Counted from the stretch's first letter, positions 1 through 9,408 are shown. The stretch is 64,000 nucleotides of DNA from Algoriphagus boseongensis (GCF_004362805.1 NZ_SNYF01000006.1:372001-436000), one strand, 5' to 3'. The notes: generated from the sequence alone by a model not told the origin. Numbers and translations: made by a program.

Positions 1-30
1 AAGGCAGCTTTCTATGGGTTTCACAATTAA

Positions 31-1377
31 TTACAATAACTCATTCGCCAGATTGGCTAATTCAGATCGCTCTCCTTTCTCGAGCTTGATATGCGCATAG
101 AGCGGATGGTCTTTGACCCGATCAATCAGATAGGAAAGCCCATTGGACTGGGAATCCAAGTAAGGCGTATCGATCTGAAAGACGTCACCAGTGAAGATGA
201 TCTTCGTGTTTTCACCTGCTCGGGAGATGATTGTTTTGATCTCGTGAGGCGTTAGGTTTTGTGCCTCGTCCACAATAAAGAAGATGTTGGAAAGAGATCT
301 ACCCCTAATGTAAGCCAATGGCTGGATGACCAACTTTTCCTGATTGACCAATTCGGTGATTTTCTGAAATTCTTTATCCGTCTCCTTGTATTGGTTTTGG
401 ATAAACTTCAAGTTGTCCCAAAGAGGCTCCATATAGGGGTTGAGCTTGGATTTGATATCTCCAGGCAAGTATCCGATATCCTTATTGGAAAGAGGAACAA
501 TTGGCCGAGCTAGAAAGATTTGCTTGTATTCTCTTCTTTGCTCAAGAGCTCCAGCTAGCGCAAGTAAGGTTTTACCAGTTCCTGCTACACCCTGAATGGA
601 AACCAGTTTTATTGCTGGATTCATAATCGCATGCAGAGCAAAGGTCTGCTCAGCATTTCTGGGCTTTACATTGTATGCCAAGCGCTTATCGACTCTTTCC
701 AATACGTTTTCATCCGAATTGAAATAGGCGAGAACCGAGTTTTTGTCGCTTTTTAGAATATAATACGCATTCGATTTGCGCTTTCTGGTACCTAAAACAG
801 CTTTAGCTTCGATGTATCCCTGATCGTAGATTTTATTGATTGCGGCAGGATCTACATCTTCAAGAATATATTTCCCGGTGTTTTCAAGCTCCGAAATATT
901 CTTGATTTTCCCGGTCTCGTAGTCCTCCGCGTGGATTTCCAAAGATTTGGCTTTTAGTCTAAGATTGATGTCTTTCGAAACCAGAATGACTTTGCGGTCC
1001 TTTTCATGTTCTTTTAGATAAAGCGCAGCGTTGAGGATTTTGTGGTCGTTTTTTTCCTCACCAAAAATCACATTCGCATTGAGCTTATTATCCGGGTTCA
1101 TCAAGACTTTGAAGTTTCCCCGGGTTTTTCCATTGAGTGGAGTCCACTCGTGAATCATATGATCCATGGAAAGCTTATCCAGCAATCGGATAAATTCCCG
1201 CGCTTCAAAATTCTTGGTGTCGTTGCCTTTCTTGAATTGATCAAGCTCCTCCAGCACAGTAATGGGGATCACCACATCGTGCTCGGCAAAATTCATTATG
1301 GAGTTGTGTGCATACAGGATCACGGACGTGTCCAGCACAAAGATTTTCCGATCTTTATCGGACTTGGCTCTAGGCAT
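31..1377 (-). CDS. PIN domain-PhoH family ATPase
   Basis: A 448-aa protein joining an N-terminal PIN-type nuclease domain (FVLDTSVILYAHN, acidic residue D16) to a C-terminal PhoH-type P-loop ATPase. The Walker A motif GVAGTGKT lies near residues 263-270 and the Walker B motif IVDEAQN around D370. The PIN-PhoH (PhoH2/YlaK-like) family is thought to be an RNA-directed helicase-nuclease; that role is family knowledge, not shown here. The open frame extends 25 codons further upstream, but the ATG at 1377 begins the basic MPRAKSDKDRK segment typical of the family and was chosen. The gene lies downstream of the SNF2 gene on the same strand, beyond a hairpin-rich 243-bp gap. Confidence 0.9.
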   Translation of the reverse strand: MPRAKSDKDRKIFVLDTSVILYAHNSIMNFAEHDVVIPITVLEELDQFKKGNDTKNFEAREFIRLLDKLSMDHMIHEWTPLNGKTRGNFKVLMNPDNKLNANVIFGEEKNDHKILNAALYLKEHEKDRKVILVSKDINLRLKAKSLEIHAEDYETGKIKNISELENTGKYILEDVDPAAINKIYDQGYIEAKAVLGTRKRKSNAYYILKSDKNSVLAYFNSDENVLERVDKRLAYNVKPRNAEQTFALHAIMNPAIKLVSIQGVAGTGKTLLALAGALEQRREYKQIFLARPIVPLSNKDIGYLPGDIKSKLNPYMEPLWDNLKFIQNQYKETDKEFQKITELVNQEKLVIQPLAYIRGRSLSNIFFIVDEAQNLTPHEIKTIISRAGENTKIIFTGDVFQIDTPYLDSQSNGLSYLIDRVKDHPLYAHIKLEKGERSELANLANELL

Positions 1378-1517
1378 GTGCAGGAAAATTGTAGTGGTAT
1401 TGAGTTGAAATAATTTAGAAAATATTCTCGGGGAATAGGCATAGATGGCCAAGAAATTATGGTTAAAAATGCCGAAAAAAGGGGATGGGCTTGAAAATCA
1501 AATCAATAGAATTCCAA

Positions 1518-1623
1518 GAATTGAAGATTGAAAAATTGAAAGATTAGGAAGTCTCCAAAGACTTCCGCCAAGACTGAACTTTAACACTCCTAATTTTTCA
1601 ATATTCCAATTTTTCAATTTTTA
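1518..1623. repeat. Imperfect inverted repeat enclosing a perfect 8-bp hairpin
   Basis: AT-rich arms at about 1518-1546 and 1589-1620 (ATTGAAAAATTGAAAGATTAGG against the reverse complement of CCTAATTTTTCAATATTCC) form an imperfect long stem. Inside it 1547-1554 GGAAGTCT pairs perfectly with 1559-1566 AGACTTCC around a CCAA loop. It follows the 3' end of the SNF2 gene and precedes the PhoH gene. It could be a terminator, an mRNA-stability hairpin or a short dispersed intergenic element. Confidence 0.5.
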
Positions 1624-4557
1624 ATCTAACAGGGTTCGGATATCCTCGTTGTCCAAACTCTTCATGAAGCTTTCTTCATTGCTGATTAATTCGCCAGCTA
1701 GGGCCAGCTTGCGATCCTGAAGAGCCATGATTTTTTCTTCCACAGATCCTTTGGTGATGAATTTGTAAATAATCACCTTATTCTCCTGTCCGATTCGGTG
1801 AGCCCGGTCAATAGCCTGGGCTTCCACTGCCGGATTCCACCAAGGATCCAAAAGAAATACATATTCAGCCTTGGTTAGGTTGAGGCCTACGCCCCCCGCT
1901 TTTAAGGAAATCAAAAAGACTTTGATATTCTCCTCGTTTTGGAATTTTTCGACCTGAGCCTGTCTGTCCTTTGTGGCTCCATCCAGATAGGCGTAGGGAA
2001 TTTTATTTTCATCCAAATACGCCCGAATGATGTTCAGATGCCGGACGAATTGACTAAACACGAGAACTTTATGGTCCTCGGAAATGGTCTCCTGAAGCAT
2101 ATAGGTAATTTGCTCCAATTTCCCGGATTCTCCTTTGTAATCTTCGCGCACCAACTTGGGATGATTGGCAATTTGTCTGAGTTGGGTCAGGCCCCGTAGT
2201 AAAGTAAACTGCTGTGAGCCTCTTCCCGCGCCATCCAATTCCCCGATGATTTTTTCCCGGTAGTAGTTTTTTACCTCTTCATAGACTTTTTCCTGCTCAG
2301 CAGTCATGTCGGCATATTTCACGTTAATGACTTTTTCTGGCAAGTCTTGCGCTACTTGGGATTTTAATCTTCGAAGGATAAAAGGCTTGATCATGGCGTG
2401 TAACCTTGAGGCCTTATCCTTATCGTTTTGCTTTTCTATGGGAAGCAAAAATTGCTTCTTAAATACATTTTGGTTTCCCAAAAGTCCGGGATTAACAAAG
2501 TTCATTTGTGACCAAAGGTCCATCGTGCCGTTCTCCACAGGAGTGCCTGTCAGAATGAGCCTTCGCTTGCATTTCAGTTTGTTTACGGCCACGGCAATGT
2601 TGGATCCTGGATTTTTGATAGCCTGGGATTCATCCAAAATCACGTAGTTGAAATAGAAATCCTTCAGGATGTCAATGTCTAAGCGGACAATCCCGTAAGA
2701 AGTCAAAACCACATCATAGCCTCTGAATTTCCATGGATCTTTGATTCTTTGGGTCCCTGAATAAACCAGAACTTTAAGCTCAGGGGTGAATTTTCTAGCC
2801 TCAAGCTCCCAGTTGTAAATCAGGGAAGTCGGCATGACCAGCAAGGAAGCAAAGCCTGGGTTTTCCTCCTTTTCATGAGCCAAAAGGGCCAAGGTTTGTA
2901 CAGTTTTACCCAGACCCATGTCATCAGCCAAGCAGCCCCCAAAGTGGTATTCATTAAGGAACCTAAGCCAATTGTAACCAGCGTGCTGGTAGGGTCGAAG
3001 CGAACCCTGGAAAGTACTTGGGACCTCGTATTCCTCAATGGAATCGAAATTTCTAAGTCGTTCCAACTTGAGGCTGAGATTAAGCTGAATTAGTTCTCCG
3101 TTTTGAAGCTCTCGTGCATAAGCTAGATGGTGCTTTTTCAGTACCAATTCATCTGCGGAACGCTCTTCGATGAAATTGAACAGTTCGGAATAGTTGACAA
3201 ACCAAGAGGCGGGAATTACGGCGATCTCTCCGTTAGGAAGCTCGAATTCTGTTTTACCCTGAATCAGCAACCTTCTCAATTTGGAGAAAGGAACCAGATA
3301 AACCCCAAATTTGATCAGCGCCTTGACATCAAACCAGTCGATGTTTTCATTGACTTCGATGCTGATTTGGGCTTTGCCGATATGGTAGGTTTTCCCGTCA
3401 GGACTGGCTTTTTGGAGGATTTTGATTTTATTTTCTTCCAAAAACTCCTCGTTTTGTCCCAGCCACTCAAAAGCCTGAGTCTTTGGAAGGGTAAATTTTC
3501 CATGTACAAAGACCATATTCTTTTTCTTCAAAATGGTCTCGTATTTCTTTTCTACCTGAGTAGTCCGAACGGTTTTATAAAAGGTATAAGTCCCGTTCTT
3601 TTCTTCCAATCTTACCGAGTTGCCGCTATTTTCTCCACCCTCCGACTGAATTCCGAAGTCATAATCCCCATATTGAAATCTTAGCTCAAATACAATCCTA
3701 CTCTCGCCAGCAATTTGGGATTCTTGGTCAAAAATGGATTCCGAACTGTTGTAAGCCAATTCGCTGAATGCCAAAAGCGCCTGAGGAGCACCTTGCTCAG
3801 TTTTGATTTCAAAACCCTTGGCCTCAACTTCAAATTGGGTAATCAAATTTTTCATAAAGCCCTTGTAATAACCCGGCTCTATTCGCTTTTCAATGACGAT
3901 GAACTTTTTATTCAGAAAGGCCTGAAGTTTTTTCCCGTCGATCCCTTTTTCGAAATGGAAAAGCTGGTCATTGACAATCAACCAAGCGGGATCTTTGCAG
4001 ATAAAATAGCCGTGCTTGTACTGCCATTCCAACCTTTGGCCTTTGAATTTGATGGTAGGCCAATAGTGGGTATTGTCTGGGTTTTTGTGAAAATGAAACA
4101 GGACAGTCGCCGCCTCAGGATTGACCTGGATTTCTTTCCAAGTAGGATTGCCATCCGAACCCATTTCGAAAAGTCTTTTTCCGATTAGTAGTGGTAAAAT
4201 CTTGGAACGTTTGATTTCCAGATTATCGAAAATTAGATCTTGGGTTTTCTTATCCTCGGTCTTTGGGTCAAAGATTTTATTGAGAAATTCCTTAGGCCGA
4301 AGGTTCCCTTTTTTCATGTAAGGTTTAACCACCACCTCCGGCTGCATGGAGTCCATGAGCTTGATCAGATCATAATCTCTTTTGTCCAGTCCAGCATCAA
4401 ATTCCTTTGCATTGGCATAGCTAATATTTTGATAGGCTAAGGATAATCTGTCTTTTTCATCCAGTTGAACTACAAAGGATTCAAAAAGTAGCCCTAAATA
4501 CTCATGGCTGAAAATTGAATAAACAATCTGGAAAGGTTGTTCCGAGTTTACGATCAT
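1621..4557 (-). CDS. SNF2-family DEAD/DEAH-box helicase (SWI/SNF-like ATPase)
   Basis: A 978-aa protein. The C-terminal half is a complete SNF2 ATPase: motif I DDMGLGKTVQ with the Walker lysine at about K551, a DESQ motif II at about D642, and the helicase C-terminal motifs GGVGLNLT, DPWWNPAVE and QAIDRAHRIGQ. The first ~500 residues are a long lineage-specific region without a recognised catalytic motif. Bacterial SNF2 proteins are dsDNA translocases that remodel protein-DNA or RNA-polymerase complexes; the substrate here is unknown. The longest frame starts at a TTG (4584) inside a perfect palindrome. The ATG at 4557 (MIVNSEQPFQ) is preferred. Confidence 0.9.
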   Translation of the reverse strand: MIVNSEQPFQIVYSIFSHEYLGLLFESFVVQLDEKDRLSLAYQNISYANAKEFDAGLDKRDYDLIKLMDSMQPEVVVKPYMKKGNLRPKEFLNKIFDPKTEDKKTQDLIFDNLEIKRSKILPLLIGKRLFEMGSDGNPTWKEIQVNPEAATVLFHFHKNPDNTHYWPTIKFKGQRLEWQYKHGYFICKDPAWLIVNDQLFHFEKGIDGKKLQAFLNKKFIVIEKRIEPGYYKGFMKNLITQFEVEAKGFEIKTEQGAPQALLAFSELAYNSSESIFDQESQIAGESRIVFELRFQYGDYDFGIQSEGGENSGNSVRLEEKNGTYTFYKTVRTTQVEKKYETILKKKNMVFVHGKFTLPKTQAFEWLGQNEEFLEENKIKILQKASPDGKTYHIGKAQISIEVNENIDWFDVKALIKFGVYLVPFSKLRRLLIQGKTEFELPNGEIAVIPASWFVNYSELFNFIEERSADELVLKKHHLAYARELQNGELIQLNLSLKLERLRNFDSIEEYEVPSTFQGSLRPYQHAGYNWLRFLNEYHFGGCLADDMGLGKTVQTLALLAHEKEENPGFASLLVMPTSLIYNWELEARKFTPELKVLVYSGTQRIKDPWKFRGYDVVLTSYGIVRLDIDILKDFYFNYVILDESQAIKNPGSNIAVAVNKLKCKRRLILTGTPVENGTMDLWSQMNFVNPGLLGNQNVFKKQFLLPIEKQNDKDKASRLHAMIKPFILRRLKSQVAQDLPEKVINVKYADMTAEQEKVYEEVKNYYREKIIGELDGAGRGSQQFTLLRGLTQLRQIANHPKLVREDYKGESGKLEQITYMLQETISEDHKVLVFSQFVRHLNIIRAYLDENKIPYAYLDGATKDRQAQVEKFQNEENIKVFLISLKAGGVGLNLTKAEYVFLLDPWWNPAVEAQAIDRAHRIGQENKVIIYKFITKGSVEEKIMALQDRKLALAGELISNEESFMKSLDNEDIRTLLD

Positions 4558-4569
4558 GATGTTATATAA

Positions 4570-4600
4570 TATAGTCTTTGACAAAAAATCAAAGACTATA
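4570..4600. promoter_or_regulatory. Perfect 12-bp inverted repeat upstream of the SNF2 gene
   Basis: TATAGTCTTTGA at 4570-4581 is exactly repeated in inverse at 4589-4600 around a 7-nt CAAAAAA loop. It sits 13 bp upstream of the chosen ATG (4557) of the minus-strand SNF2 gene. There is no T-tract, so an operator or 5'-UTR hairpin is more likely than a terminator. Confidence 0.5.
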
Positions 4601-4685
4601 CCTTGGTTAGATTGGTGGTAAGCGAATAGGTATGTAAATCGAAAAATACTAAAAAAGGGTGGATTGCTTGGGATATTGCTGAGTG

Positions 4686-4724
4686 AAAAATAAAAAAAGG
4701 CCCAAATCCTTCAGAAATGGGCCT
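4686..4724 (-). terminator. Intrinsic terminator of the ileS-lspA unit
   Basis: AGGCCCA (4698-4704) pairs with TGGGCCT (4718-4724). The A-rich run at 4686-4698 becomes the U-tract on the minus-strand transcript, directly after the lspA stop at 4756. Confidence 0.8.
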
Positions 4725-4755
4725 AAATAGGGGAGAATTTTATGGAATACTCAGC

Positions 4756-5370
4756 TTAAACCTCTTGATTTTCGAGAGTTTTTGACTCTTTCTTTTCTGG
4801 GAAAAACCGATTTTGGAAGATTAATATAATTGCTACACCTATAAAAATAGATGCATCAGCTACATTAAATATAGGCCATAAGGCTGTATAACTTCCACCC
4901 CAAAGAGGGATCCATTCGGGTACATAGCCTTCCCATATATCAAAGTAAAACATATCAACCACCTGCCCATGAAACCAAGGGGTTGGGGCATTGTAAGGAG
5001 CATTGTCCAACCAAACTCCATAGAAAATAGAATCTACCAAGTTTCCGATAGCTCCTCCCAAAATCATGGCAATACAAAGAATATAAACCGGGTGATTTTT
5101 CTTTTCGATGATATAGTGGAGGTAGTATCCGATGCCAAACATCGCCACCAATCGGAAGGTGGTTAGGATCATTTTTCCATATTCCGAGCCTAGTTCCATC
5201 CCAAAGGCCATGCCTGGGTTCGTGGTATAGTGAAGCTTAAACCAATCTCCGAAAATCGGAATCTGCCCTGGAGTCCCAAAGTCCATTTGGAAGTGAACCA
5301 GCATTTTTACCGCCTGATCCAGAAGGATTACAAAGAGGGCAATCCCAAAGTATTTCACGTAGTTGTTCAT
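4756..5370 (-). CDS. lspA: Lipoprotein signal peptidase (signal peptidase II)
   Basis: A 204-aa inner-membrane aspartyl protease that removes the signal peptide from prolipoproteins after diacylglyceryl attachment to the +1 Cys. Four hydrophobic segments are visible. The catalytic-dyad motifs are GGAIGNLVDS (family GNxxDR) and FNVADASI. An extended loop between these motifs makes it longer than the ~165-aa Escherichia coli enzyme, as is common in Bacteroidota. The ATG at 5370 is used; the codon before it is a TTG. It lies 10 bp behind ileS with no room for a promoter, so the two are co-transcribed. The ileS-lspA pairing is also found in proteobacteria. Its substrates would include the many lipoproteins in this window. 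Confidence 0.95.
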   Translation of the reverse strand: MNNYVKYFGIALFVILLDQAVKMLVHFQMDFGTPGQIPIFGDWFKLHYTTNPGMAFGMELGSEYGKMILTTFRLVAMFGIGYYLHYIIEKKNHPVYILCIAMILGGAIGNLVDSIFYGVWLDNAPYNAPTPWFHGQVVDMFYFDIWEGYVPEWIPLWGGSYTALWPIFNVADASIFIGVAIILIFQNRFFPEKKESKTLENQEV

Positions 5371-5380
5371 CAAATTTGGC

Positions 5381-8300
5381 TTAGGCCTTTAATACTTTTA
5401 CTGCCAATTCAAACTCGTCCATGTCCAAGATGGTTGCGACGGAAAGGTCAGAAGTTAATTTCAATTCCAAAGCTTGGGTTTCTTCCTTGATGTAGTTTCC
5501 AAAACTTGCTACAGAGGAATTGACCAGATCATTGGAGTTTGAAACCTCAATTTTGATCTTATCCTGCACTTCTAATCCCATGTCTTTTCTGAGATTTTGA
5601 ATTCTATTGACCAAATCTCTGGCGACACCTTCCTGCTTTAATTCATCGGTCAAGGTCACGTCCAAAGCTACGGTAACTCCGGCATCCGTGGCTACTGACC
5701 AGCCTGGGATATCCTGAGAAGTGATCAAAACTTCCTCTAGTAGAAGTTCGATAGTTTCACCCTCTACCTGAACAGGAAATTTTCCTTCTCTTTCGATTTG
5801 GGCGATTTCTTCCTGTCCCCAATTGTTGATCGCTGCTACCACAAATCGCATTTTGGGTCCCAATTTCTTACCCAAGACAGGAAGATTTGGCTTTACATTT
5901 TTCACCAAAATCCCAGAAGCATCATCTAGGAATTCAATGTCCTTGATATTGACCTCTGTTTTGATCAGTTCTTTCACATGCTCAATCTGGGCTTGAGTTT
6001 TCTTATTTAAAACAGGAATCAAAATCCTCTGAAGAGGCTGACGAACCTTAAGCTTTTCTTTCTTTCTGAGGGAGTGAACCAAGGAAGAAATGGTCTGCGC
6101 CAAATCCATGCTTGCTTCAAGATCAGCATTGATCAAGGAATTGTCCGTACTTATCCAGTCTGTCAAATGGATGGATTCTTTTCCGCTTTCTCCTGCTTCA
6201 GTCAGATTTTTGTACAACCAGTCCGCATAGAATGGAGCAAAAGAGGACATCAATTGAGTCAGCGTCAGCAAGCACTCATACAAGGTTTCGTAGGCGGCCT
6301 GTTTGTCCTGATTCATTTCTCCCCTCCAGAATCTTTTTCTGGCAAGTCGCACATACCAGTTGGATAATTGATCCACGGTAAAATTCATTATGGCTCGAGT
6401 TGCCCGGGTCGCATCATAATTATCCATGGCTTCTTCCACTTCCGAAATCAAAGATTGAAGTTTGGAAATGATCCATTGATCCAGCTCAGCCCGCTCGTTT
6501 ACCGGTACTGACTTGGATTTGTCATAGACAAAGGCATCCAAGTTTGCGTAGAGCGCAAAGAAATTATAGGTATTCTGAAGGGTGCCAAAGAAGCGTCTTT
6601 GCACTTCAGTTACACCGTCCAGGTTGAATTTTAGGTTGTCCCAAGGATTGGCATTGCTGAGCATGTACCAGCGCAAAGCGTCTGGGCCGTATTCCTTCAA
6701 GGTCTTGAAAGGATCGATAGCATTTCCCAATCGCTTGGACATTTTGTTCCCGTTTTTGTCCAAGACAAGTCCGTTGGCGATGACGTTTTTGAAGGAGACA
6801 CTGTCAAATAGCATCACTGCAAGGGCATGCAGGGTAAAGAACCAACCTCTGGTCTGATCTACCCCTTCGGCGATATAGTCTGCTGGATAGTTGGCTTTGA
6901 ATATGTCTTGGTTTTCGAAAGGATAATGCCATTGTGCATACGGCATGGCTCCAGAGTCGAACCAAACATCGATCAAGTCCGGCTCACGGAACATCTTTTC
7001 TCCCTTTTCAGAAACCAAGATCACATCGTCAACATACGGCCTGTGAAGATCGAGTTCTTTGCCTTCGTAAGGGGATTTTGCCATAAATCCGGCAGCGATG
7101 GACTTTTCGATTTCTGCATTCAATTCGGCAATAGAACCGATGCATTTCTCTTCTGCACCATCCGAAGTTCTCCAAATCGGTAGCGGCGTGCCCCAGAATC
7201 GGGAACGGCTGAGGTTCCAGTCTACGAGATTTTCCAGCCAGTTGCCAAAGCGTCCTGTACCAGTTGCTTCAGGCTTCCAGTTGATGGTTTTGTTGAGCTC
7301 CACCATGCGGTCTTTGTAGGCGGTGGTTTTGATAAACCAGCTTTCCAAAGGATAGTACAAGACCGGCTTGTCTGTTCTCCAGCAGTGTGGGTAGGTATGC
7401 TCGTATTTTTCGACCTTAAAGGCCTTGTTTTCATTTTTTAGAATGATGGAAATGATGACATCGGTGTTTTTATAGTCCGCTGCATTCTCATCGTCCTCGG
7501 TATAGTTTTTCACATAGAAATCATTCACCCCATATTCCTTGTGAGCGGTAATTCCATGTTCTTTCATTTTTGCAGCAAGAAATTCTCCTACGACTGGAAG
7601 GAATTTCCCTTGCTTGTCTACAACTGGGATGTCATTTCCCAATTCGTCTTTCACGAAGACTCCTGGGACATTATTCTGTACCAAAGTTCTAAAGTCATCC
7701 GCACCGAATGCTTTTGCCAGGTGGACGATACCTGTACCGTCTTCAGTGGTTACATAATCTCCTGCAACCACAGTAAATGCCGGATGAGGTAAGGTCAAGG
7801 CCTCGATAGGAAAAAGTTGTTCGTATTCCCAGCCCAGCATGGATTTACCTTTGAACTCCTCAATGACTTCAAAAGGAATCAGCTTATCTCCAGCCTTGTA
7901 GTCTTCCAGTTTAAGTTCGGAAGCCTTGGGATTGAGGTAGGCAGACATTCTGGCTTTCGCCAAAATCACTGTCACTGGCTCATGGGTGTATGGATTGAAA
8001 GTTTTCACCTTCACATAATCCAGATTTTCACCGATCGCCAAAGCTGAGTTGGAAGGCAAAGTCCAAGGCGTAGTCGTCCAAGCCAGAATGTAGGTATTAT
8101 CCTGGCCTTTCAGCTTAAACTGAGCCGTGATGGAAGTATCCTTGACATCCTTATAGGTTCCAGGCTGATTCAGTTCATGGGAAGAAAGTCCAGTACCCGC
8201 AGCTGGGGAATATGGCTGAATGGTGTATCCTTTGTACAAAAGACCCTTATCATACAGCTTCTTCAGCAAGTACCACAGGGTTTCGATATAGTTGGAATCA

Positions 8301-8755
8301 AATGTGATATAGGGATCATCCAAATCCACCCAGTAGCCGATTTTTTCGGTTAGGTCATCCCATTCATTTTTGAATCGCATGACCGTCTCGCGGCACTTGC
8401 GGTTGTATTCTTCTACGGTGATTTTCTTGCCGATATCCTCCTTGGTAATTCCAAGTTCTTTCTCGACCTGAAGCTCTACTGGAAGTCCATGAGTGTCCCA
8501 ACCACCTTTTCTTTTGACTTGAAAACCTTTCAGCGTCTTATATCGGCAGAAAATATCCTTCAAGGTACGGGCCATCACGTGGTGGATACCCGGGGTTCCG
8601 TTGGCAGAAGGAGGACCTTCAAAAAAGGTGAAGGTTTCAGCTCCCTCGCGGTTGGCGATGGACTTTTCGAAAATCTGATTTTCTTTCCAATACTGAAGGA
8701 CAGATTCTCCGATTTGAGGGTAATCTACCTGTTTAAATTCCTGATACGTTTTCAC
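5381..8755 (-). CDS. ileS: Isoleucyl-tRNA synthetase
   Basis: A 1124-aa class Ia aminoacyl-tRNA synthetase that charges tRNA-Ile. The HIGH-type motif is NGTPGIHHVMART near residue 55 and the KMSKS loop is NKMSKRLGNAIDP. An anticodon-binding domain and a long C-terminal extension follow. The length and the lack of a Cys-rich zinc-finger tail place it with the eukaryote-like (type 2) IleS group, usual in Bacteroidota; low mupirocin sensitivity of that group is family knowledge. No ATG exists near the N-terminus. I prefer GTG at 8755, preceded by AAGGAAA, giving an N-terminus MKTYQEFKQVDYP; a TTG at 8776 is the alternative. The hairpin in its leader is listed separately. Confidence 0.95.
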   Translation of the reverse strand: MKTYQEFKQVDYPQIGESVLQYWKENQIFEKSIANREGAETFTFFEGPPSANGTPGIHHVMARTLKDIFCRYKTLKGFQVKRKGGWDTHGLPVELQVEKELGITKEDIGKKITVEEYNRKCRETVMRFKNEWDDLTEKIGYWVDLDDPYITFDSNYIETLWYLLKKLYDKGLLYKGYTIQPYSPAAGTGLSSHELNQPGTYKDVKDTSITAQFKLKGQDNTYILAWTTTPWTLPSNSALAIGENLDYVKVKTFNPYTHEPVTVILAKARMSAYLNPKASELKLEDYKAGDKLIPFEVIEEFKGKSMLGWEYEQLFPIEALTLPHPAFTVVAGDYVTTEDGTGIVHLAKAFGADDFRTLVQNNVPGVFVKDELGNDIPVVDKQGKFLPVVGEFLAAKMKEHGITAHKEYGVNDFYVKNYTEDDENAADYKNTDVIISIILKNENKAFKVEKYEHTYPHCWRTDKPVLYYPLESWFIKTTAYKDRMVELNKTINWKPEATGTGRFGNWLENLVDWNLSRSRFWGTPLPIWRTSDGAEEKCIGSIAELNAEIEKSIAAGFMAKSPYEGKELDLHRPYVDDVILVSEKGEKMFREPDLIDVWFDSGAMPYAQWHYPFENQDIFKANYPADYIAEGVDQTRGWFFTLHALAVMLFDSVSFKNVIANGLVLDKNGNKMSKRLGNAIDPFKTLKEYGPDALRWYMLSNANPWDNLKFNLDGVTEVQRRFFGTLQNTYNFFALYANLDAFVYDKSKSVPVNERAELDQWIISKLQSLISEVEEAMDNYDATRATRAIMNFTVDQLSNWYVRLARKRFWRGEMNQDKQAAYETLYECLLTLTQLMSSFAPFYADWLYKNLTEAGESGKESIHLTDWISTDNSLINADLEASMDLAQTISSLVHSLRKKEKLKVRQPLQRILIPVLNKKTQAQIEHVKELIKTEVNIKDIEFLDDASGILVKNVKPNLPVLGKKLGPKMRFVVAAINNWGQEEIAQIEREGKFPVQVEGETIELLLEEVLITSQDIPGWSVATDAGVTVALDVTLTDELKQEGVARDLVNRIQNLRKDMGLEVQDKIKIEVSNSNDLVNSSVASFGNYIKEETQALELKLTSDLSVATILDMDEFELAVKVLKA

Positions 8756-8789
8756 AATTTCCTTTCTTAAGGGCAAGTAGGTGAAGAAA

Positions 8790-8816
8790 AGGGGAAGGTC
8801 TTTTGGCCATTCCCCT
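8790..8816 (-). promoter_or_regulatory. Terminator-like hairpin in the ileS leader
   Basis: AGGGGAA (8790-8796) pairs with TTCCCCT (8810-8816). On the minus strand the stem is followed by TTTTCTT. It lies 35 nt upstream of the GTG start of ileS and just after a TATCTTTG box (8829-8836 on the complement), so it could act as an attenuator. No T-box elements were recognised. Confidence 0.45.
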
Positions 8817-8828
8817 CAAAACAAGCCA

Positions 8829-8836
8829 CAAAGATA
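8829..8836 (-). promoter_or_regulatory. Possible ileS promoter -7 box (TATCTTTG)
   Basis: The complement reads TATCTTTG, matching the Bacteroidota TAnnTTTG consensus, about 75 nt upstream of ileS. No good TTTG -33 box is seen at the expected spacing, so this is a weak call. Confidence 0.3.
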
Positions 8837-8988
8837 GAAGAATTGGGCTTTTGGGGGAAAGAAAATTGAAATACACACCGAGAACAGCGTGGAAAGAAAG
8901 AATTTGAAGAAATCGATGAAAAATTTTTCAACGAATTTTTTAAAATGAAAAAGTCATTTAGTTTTACGAAAGTTTTAACTATTGATTT

Positions 8989-9408
8989 ATGAGATATATT
9001 TTAATCCTCTTTTTTGGCCTAGTAAGTTTTGGACAAGCTTTTTCCCAAGTTCAAGTAGGTGTCTATCATTCTGGGTTATCCTCACAGGTCGGCGTTGGGA
9101 CCAATATCGAAAAGAAGTTCTTTGGAGAAATTCGGTTTCTAGCCACCGATCGGCTAGAACTCGATTTTGGAGCTGAAGCTATTGGACAATACAATTTCTA
9201 TCAATCAGAATGGTACAATCTTCACGGAGGCTTGATGATTGGCTATTACGGGGATGGTGCAGTCGGCCTTCCTTTTGGTGCGACCATTAAGCCCATATCG
9301 GCCTTTCAAAGACTTGGAATATTGATGGAAGCGACACCTTATATCCTCTCTGATCAATTCTTCCTGAGAGGAAATATTGGTCTTAGGATGCGGCTTGGAG
9401 GCGATTAA
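8989..9408 (+). CDS. Small secreted outer-membrane-beta-barrel-like protein, function unknown
   Basis: A 139-aa protein with a clear signal peptide (MRYILILFFGLVSFGQAFSQ). It continues with alternating polar and hydrophobic, Gly- and aromatic-rich strands (ELDFGAEAIGQYNFY, GLPFGATIKPI, LRGNIGLRMRLG) typical of a small beta-barrel. No enzyme motif is visible. It is monocistronic, between divergent ileS and a convergent lipoprotein gene with a shared terminator. A 14-bp AT-only-core palindrome lies upstream at 8917-8930. Membership in the porin-like OmpW/OmpA barrel folds is a guess from composition. Confidence 0.7.
   Translation: MRYILILFFGLVSFGQAFSQVQVGVYHSGLSSQVGVGTNIEKKFFGEIRFLATDRLELDFGAEAIGQYNFYQSEWYNLHGGLMIGYYGDGAVGLPFGATIKPISAFQRLGILMEATPYILSDQFFLRGNIGLRMRLGGD

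Noticed and set aside
3127-3684. Plus-strand frame of about 185 codons
   Set aside because: Opposite the SNF2 gene, Phe- and Leu-rich, with no recognisable domain.
8917-8930. 14-bp palindrome TGAAAAATTTTTCA
   Set aside because: Low-complexity A/T core in an AT-rich spacer; such palindromes arise easily by chance.
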